In this document: piece after piece, positions 62,259-64,000 of the stretch
Numbering within the stretch: the first letter of the stretch is position 1
Layout: the number at the start of each line of letters is the position of its first letter
Assembly (NCBI RefSeq): GCF_005747095.1
Contig: NZ_SWLG01000001.1
Location: 310,001-374,000, forward strand
From: Exobacillus caeni
GTDB lineage: Bacteria; Bacillota; Bacilli; Bacillales; Guptibacillaceae
Direction: 5' to 3'
DNA: 64,000 nucleotides
Translations under genes and position numbers: made by a program
The notes under the pieces: generated by a model
The model's database searches: none
What the model saw: the letters and a program-made list of their open reading frames with translations, nothing else
What the model was told of the DNA's origin: nothing

Positions 62259-62702
62259 ATGAGTGAAAACAACCAAAACAATATTAACACAAAGGATTTC
62301 TTAATCGGATCGTTAATCGGGGGAATTGTAGGGGCCGCTACTGCTCTGCTAATGGCTCCCAAATCTGGAAAAGAACTTAGAAGCGATATAAATGAACAAG
62401 CAAGCGTAGTAAAAGATAAGACCATGCAATTTAGGGAAACTGCTATGGAAAAAGGTACAGAGTTTGCAAACCGTGCAAAGGATAAGTCTTCTTCCGTTTA
62501 TAAGCAAGTTTCAGATCAATCTTCTAATGTGATTAACAAAATTAAGGAAACTCGCGATAACATGAAAAATAATGCAGACAGTGAAGATTCATACGATGAG
62601 ATGTTAGATCAGGCTGATCAGGATGTTGAAAAGTTTCAGGAAGATCTTGGCCGTGATTTAACAGAGGATAATAACGAATATGTAAATGCACCGGATAAAT
62701 AG
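62259..62702 (+). CDS. ytxH: YtxH family general stress protein
   Basis: A 147-aa protein with the YtxH signature: a short glycine-rich membrane helix (FLIGSLIGGIVGAATALLMA, residues 15-34) followed by PKSGKELR and a long polar, partly coiled-coil region. The acidic C-terminus (EDSYDEMLDQADQDVE) is less conserved. AAGGAGG lies before the ATG, 19 nt after ytxG, so they are co-transcribed. Its function is not known. Confidence 0.93.
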   Translation: MSENNQNNINTKDFLIGSLIGGIVGAATALLMAPKSGKELRSDINEQASVVKDKTMQFRETAMEKGTEFANRAKDKSSSVYKQVSDQSSNVINKIKETRDNMKNNADSEDSYDEMLDQADQDVEKFQEDLGRDLTEDNNEYVNAPDK

Positions 62703-62722
62703 GAAGCAAAATTTTTGGCCTG

Positions 62723-62764
62723 ATAGGAGGAGGGGAGGGAAACCTTTTCTTCTCCTATTTTTTT
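62723..62764 (+). terminator. Terminator between ytxH and ytxJ
   Basis: ATAGGAG and CTCCTAT pair, extended by A-T and G-U pairs inside, followed by seven T. It suggests ytxJ is partly separate or attenuated. Confidence 0.65.
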
Positions 62765-62819
62765 AATCCCAATTCTATTTAGAACTAAAAGGTATTAAAC
62801 AAGGAACGGAGTTGATCGT

Positions 62820-63152
62820 ATGTCATTAATAAAATTAGAGAACATGAATGAACTTGAAAATTTGCTCGATACGAATAAGATGTTTTTCTTTTTAAAAAAT
62901 AGCTTAACATGTCCCATCAGTTCCAGTGCATATGAAGAGTTTCTTAAGTACGAAGCTGATCATGATGGGGACTTTTATTATTTAAATGTCCAGGAAGCGA
63001 GAGAATTTTCAAACAGTATTGCTGAAAAATACGGAATCAAGCATGAGAGCCCTCAAGTGCTTTTGTTTAAAGACAACGAGGTAGTCTGGAACGACTCCCA
63101 CTGGGGAGTTACTTACAGTGCCTTATCAGATGCGGAAAAACAGTATCGGTAA
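62820..63152 (+). CDS. ytxJ: Bacillithiol-linked redox protein YtxJ
   Basis: A 110-aa thioredoxin-fold monothiol bacilliredoxin-like protein. C31 in LTCPISSSAYEEF is the reactive cysteine, and ESPQVLLFKDNEVVW holds the cis-proline. The family is described as bacillithiol-system redox-active protein YtxJ. AAGGAACGGAG precedes the ATG. It follows ytxH after a hairpin in the same stress operon. Confidence 0.93.
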   Translation: MSLIKLENMNELENLLDTNKMFFFLKNSLTCPISSSAYEEFLKYEADHDGDFYYLNVQEAREFSNSIAEKYGIKHESPQVLLFKDNEVVWNDSHWGVTYSALSDAEKQYR

Positions 63153-63190
63153 AGTTAGATGTTGCATATGATAATAGAACCATTTTAATT

Positions 63191-63217
63191 AAGGCAGCTG
63201 AATAGCTGTCTTTTTTT
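63191..63217 (+). terminator. ytxGHJ operon terminator
   Basis: AAGGCAGCT and AGCTGTCTT pair around 4 nt, then a T-run. Confidence 0.88.
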
Positions 63218-63267
63218 CAGAGGATACTTTAACGCTTAAAAGCGTTTAATTATAAAAGAAAAAGTTC

Positions 63268-63296
63268 GTGACATTTATCTTTTTATCCGATATAAT
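63268..63296 (+). promoter_or_regulatory. Sigma-A promoter of aroA
   Basis: GTGACA (63268-63273), a 17-nt spacer and TATAAT (63291-63296), 44 nt before the aroA start. Confidence 0.8.
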
Positions 63297-63340
63297 AGTC
63301 TGCAACAAAACTTTAAAGAATAAAAAAAGGGGTGGAGAGA

Positions 63341-64000
63341 TTGGCAAACGTCCAGATAGAAGAGCTTAGAAAGAAGTTAGATGAGATTAATGATAATCTA
63401 CTTGATTTGATCAATGAAAGAGCTGAGATTGTACAACAGATAGGAAGAGTGAAAAAGACACAGGGAATGAACCGGTTCGATCCTGTTAGAGAGAGAAAGA
63501 TGCTGGATATGATTTCTGAAAAGAATGAAGGACCTTTTGAAACATCGACTCTGCAGCATATTTTCAAAGAAATTTTCAAAGCCAGCTTAGAACTTCAGGA
63601 AGACGATCACCGCAAAGCCTTATTAGTTTCAAGAAAAAGACAGCCTGAGAACACCGTTTTTGATATTAACGGGGAAACCATAGGAAGAAGCGGAACACAA
63701 ACTTTCATTGCAGGGCCCTGTGCAGTTGAAAGCTATGAGCAGGTCGCAGAAGTAGCGAAGGCAGTGAAAAAACAGGGATTAAAGCTGTTAAGGGGCGGAG
63801 CGTTCAAGCCTCGTACTTCTCCATATGATTTCCAGGGACTCGGCGAAGAAGGATTGAAAATCTTGAAAAAAGTTGCAGATGAATATGATCTTGCTGTCAT
63901 TAGTGAGATCGTAAATCCTGCAGACATAGAAAAAGCGGTCGATTATATTGATGTTATCCAGATCGGTGCACGTAATATGCAAAACTTTGAGCTGCTTAAA
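63341..64000 (+). CDS. aroA: Bifunctional DAHP synthase/chorismate mutase (5' part)
   Basis: The first 220 codons of a gene that runs off the window. An N-terminal chorismate mutase domain (about residues 1-90: [31 protein letters not shown]) is fused to a DAHP synthase TIM barrel ([45 protein letters not shown]). It makes the first aromatic precursor from PEP and erythrose 4-phosphate, with the mutase domain serving feedback inhibition. The start is TTG at 63341 after GGGGTGGAG. The fusion and gene order match B. subtilis aroA; about 138 residues should lie beyond 64000. Confidence 0.96.
   Translation, partial: MANVQIEELRKKLDEINDNLLDLINERAEIVQQIGRVKKTQGMNRFDPVRERKMLDMISEKNEGPFETSTLQHIFKEIFKASLELQEDDHRKALLVSRKRQPENTVFDINGETIGRSGTQTFIAGPCAVESYEQVAEVAKAVKKQGLKLLRGGAFKPRTSPYDFQGLGEEGLKILKKVADEYDLAVISEIVNPADIEKAVDYIDVIQIGARNMQNFELLK

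Noticed and set aside
1-64000. Search for tRNA, rRNA, prophage or transposase genes.
   Set aside because: I saw no cloverleaf, rRNA stretch, phage module or transposase motif; this is an eye reading and small RNA genes could be missed.

Overview
The window is chromosomal core sequence from a low-GC, endospore-forming Firmicute of the family Bacillaceae. Gene content and order closely follow the 'yt' region of Bacillus subtilis: pckA/metK, ytoA-ytpA-ytpB, ytqA-ytqB, yttB, leuS, ytwF, ytfP, murJ(ytgP), ytzG, ytzE, ytjP, ytkP, ytlP, ytlR, amyX, ytmP, ytzH, trmB, ytnP, ytzB, ytoP, ytpP, ytpQ, ytpR, sftA, murC, ytxG-H-J, aroA. A cse60-like gene, an S-box and T-box leader, and sigma-B and sigma-H-like promoter motifs support this. 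The exact genus cannot be fixed from the sequence; a B. subtilis relative outside the subtilis group is my best reading. I saw no rRNA, tRNA, prophage, transposase or CRISPR array.

Layout. 0-4 kb: pckA, with CcpN-like operator motifs, diverges from metK, which has a SAM-I riboswitch. 3.8-7 kb: a minus-strand operon of PAP2 phosphatase, GT4 glycosyltransferase and UDP-glucose dehydrogenase, probably cell-envelope glycan or glycolipid work. 7-14 kb: ytoA, ytpA/ytpB (lysophospholipase and terpene synthase), the mnmL/mnmM tRNA-modification pair and the YttB permease. 14-18 kb: T-box-controlled leuS, the rhodanese ytwF and cse60, whose ribosome-binding site lies in a terminator hairpin. 18-23.5 kb: a CapA-like protein, then a tightly overlapping operon of circularly permuted ATP-grasp, alpha-E and transglutaminase-like proteins, then a lytic transglycosylase. 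This trio is the strongest candidate for a system whose biochemistry is not established.

23.7-43 kb: ytfP, murJ, a glycine/tyrosine-repeat protein, ytzG, a PRC-barrel protein, ytzE, a YugO-like K+ channel, ytjP/ytkP, ytlP plus an LrgA/LrgB-type pair, ytlR, amyX, ytmP and ytzH. Two very small membrane-protein genes follow at 40.4-40.8 kb; one strongly resembles CydS of cytochrome bd oxidase. Then come trmB and ytnP. 43-47 kb: the fruR-fruK-fruA fructose operon, preceded by a perfect 22-bp direct repeat. 47-54.5 kb: proC, an exported membrane-anchored protein, ytzB, ytoP, a DUF84 NTPase, ytoQ, an orphan PTS EIIC and ytpP-ytpQ-ytpR. 55-64 kb: sftA, a short nicotinate phosphoribosyltransferase with an unknown partner, murC, the ytxGHJ stress operon and the 5' part of aroA, cut by the window end.

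Several gene-poor gaps hold decayed copies of two short interspersed repeat families, one near 12.6, 40.3 and 61.5 kb and the other near 23.6 and 54.5 kb. Start codons were often moved inward from the longest frame to the one with a well-spaced Shine-Dalgarno sequence. Family names come from recognition of conserved motifs and remembered homologues, not from a database search.
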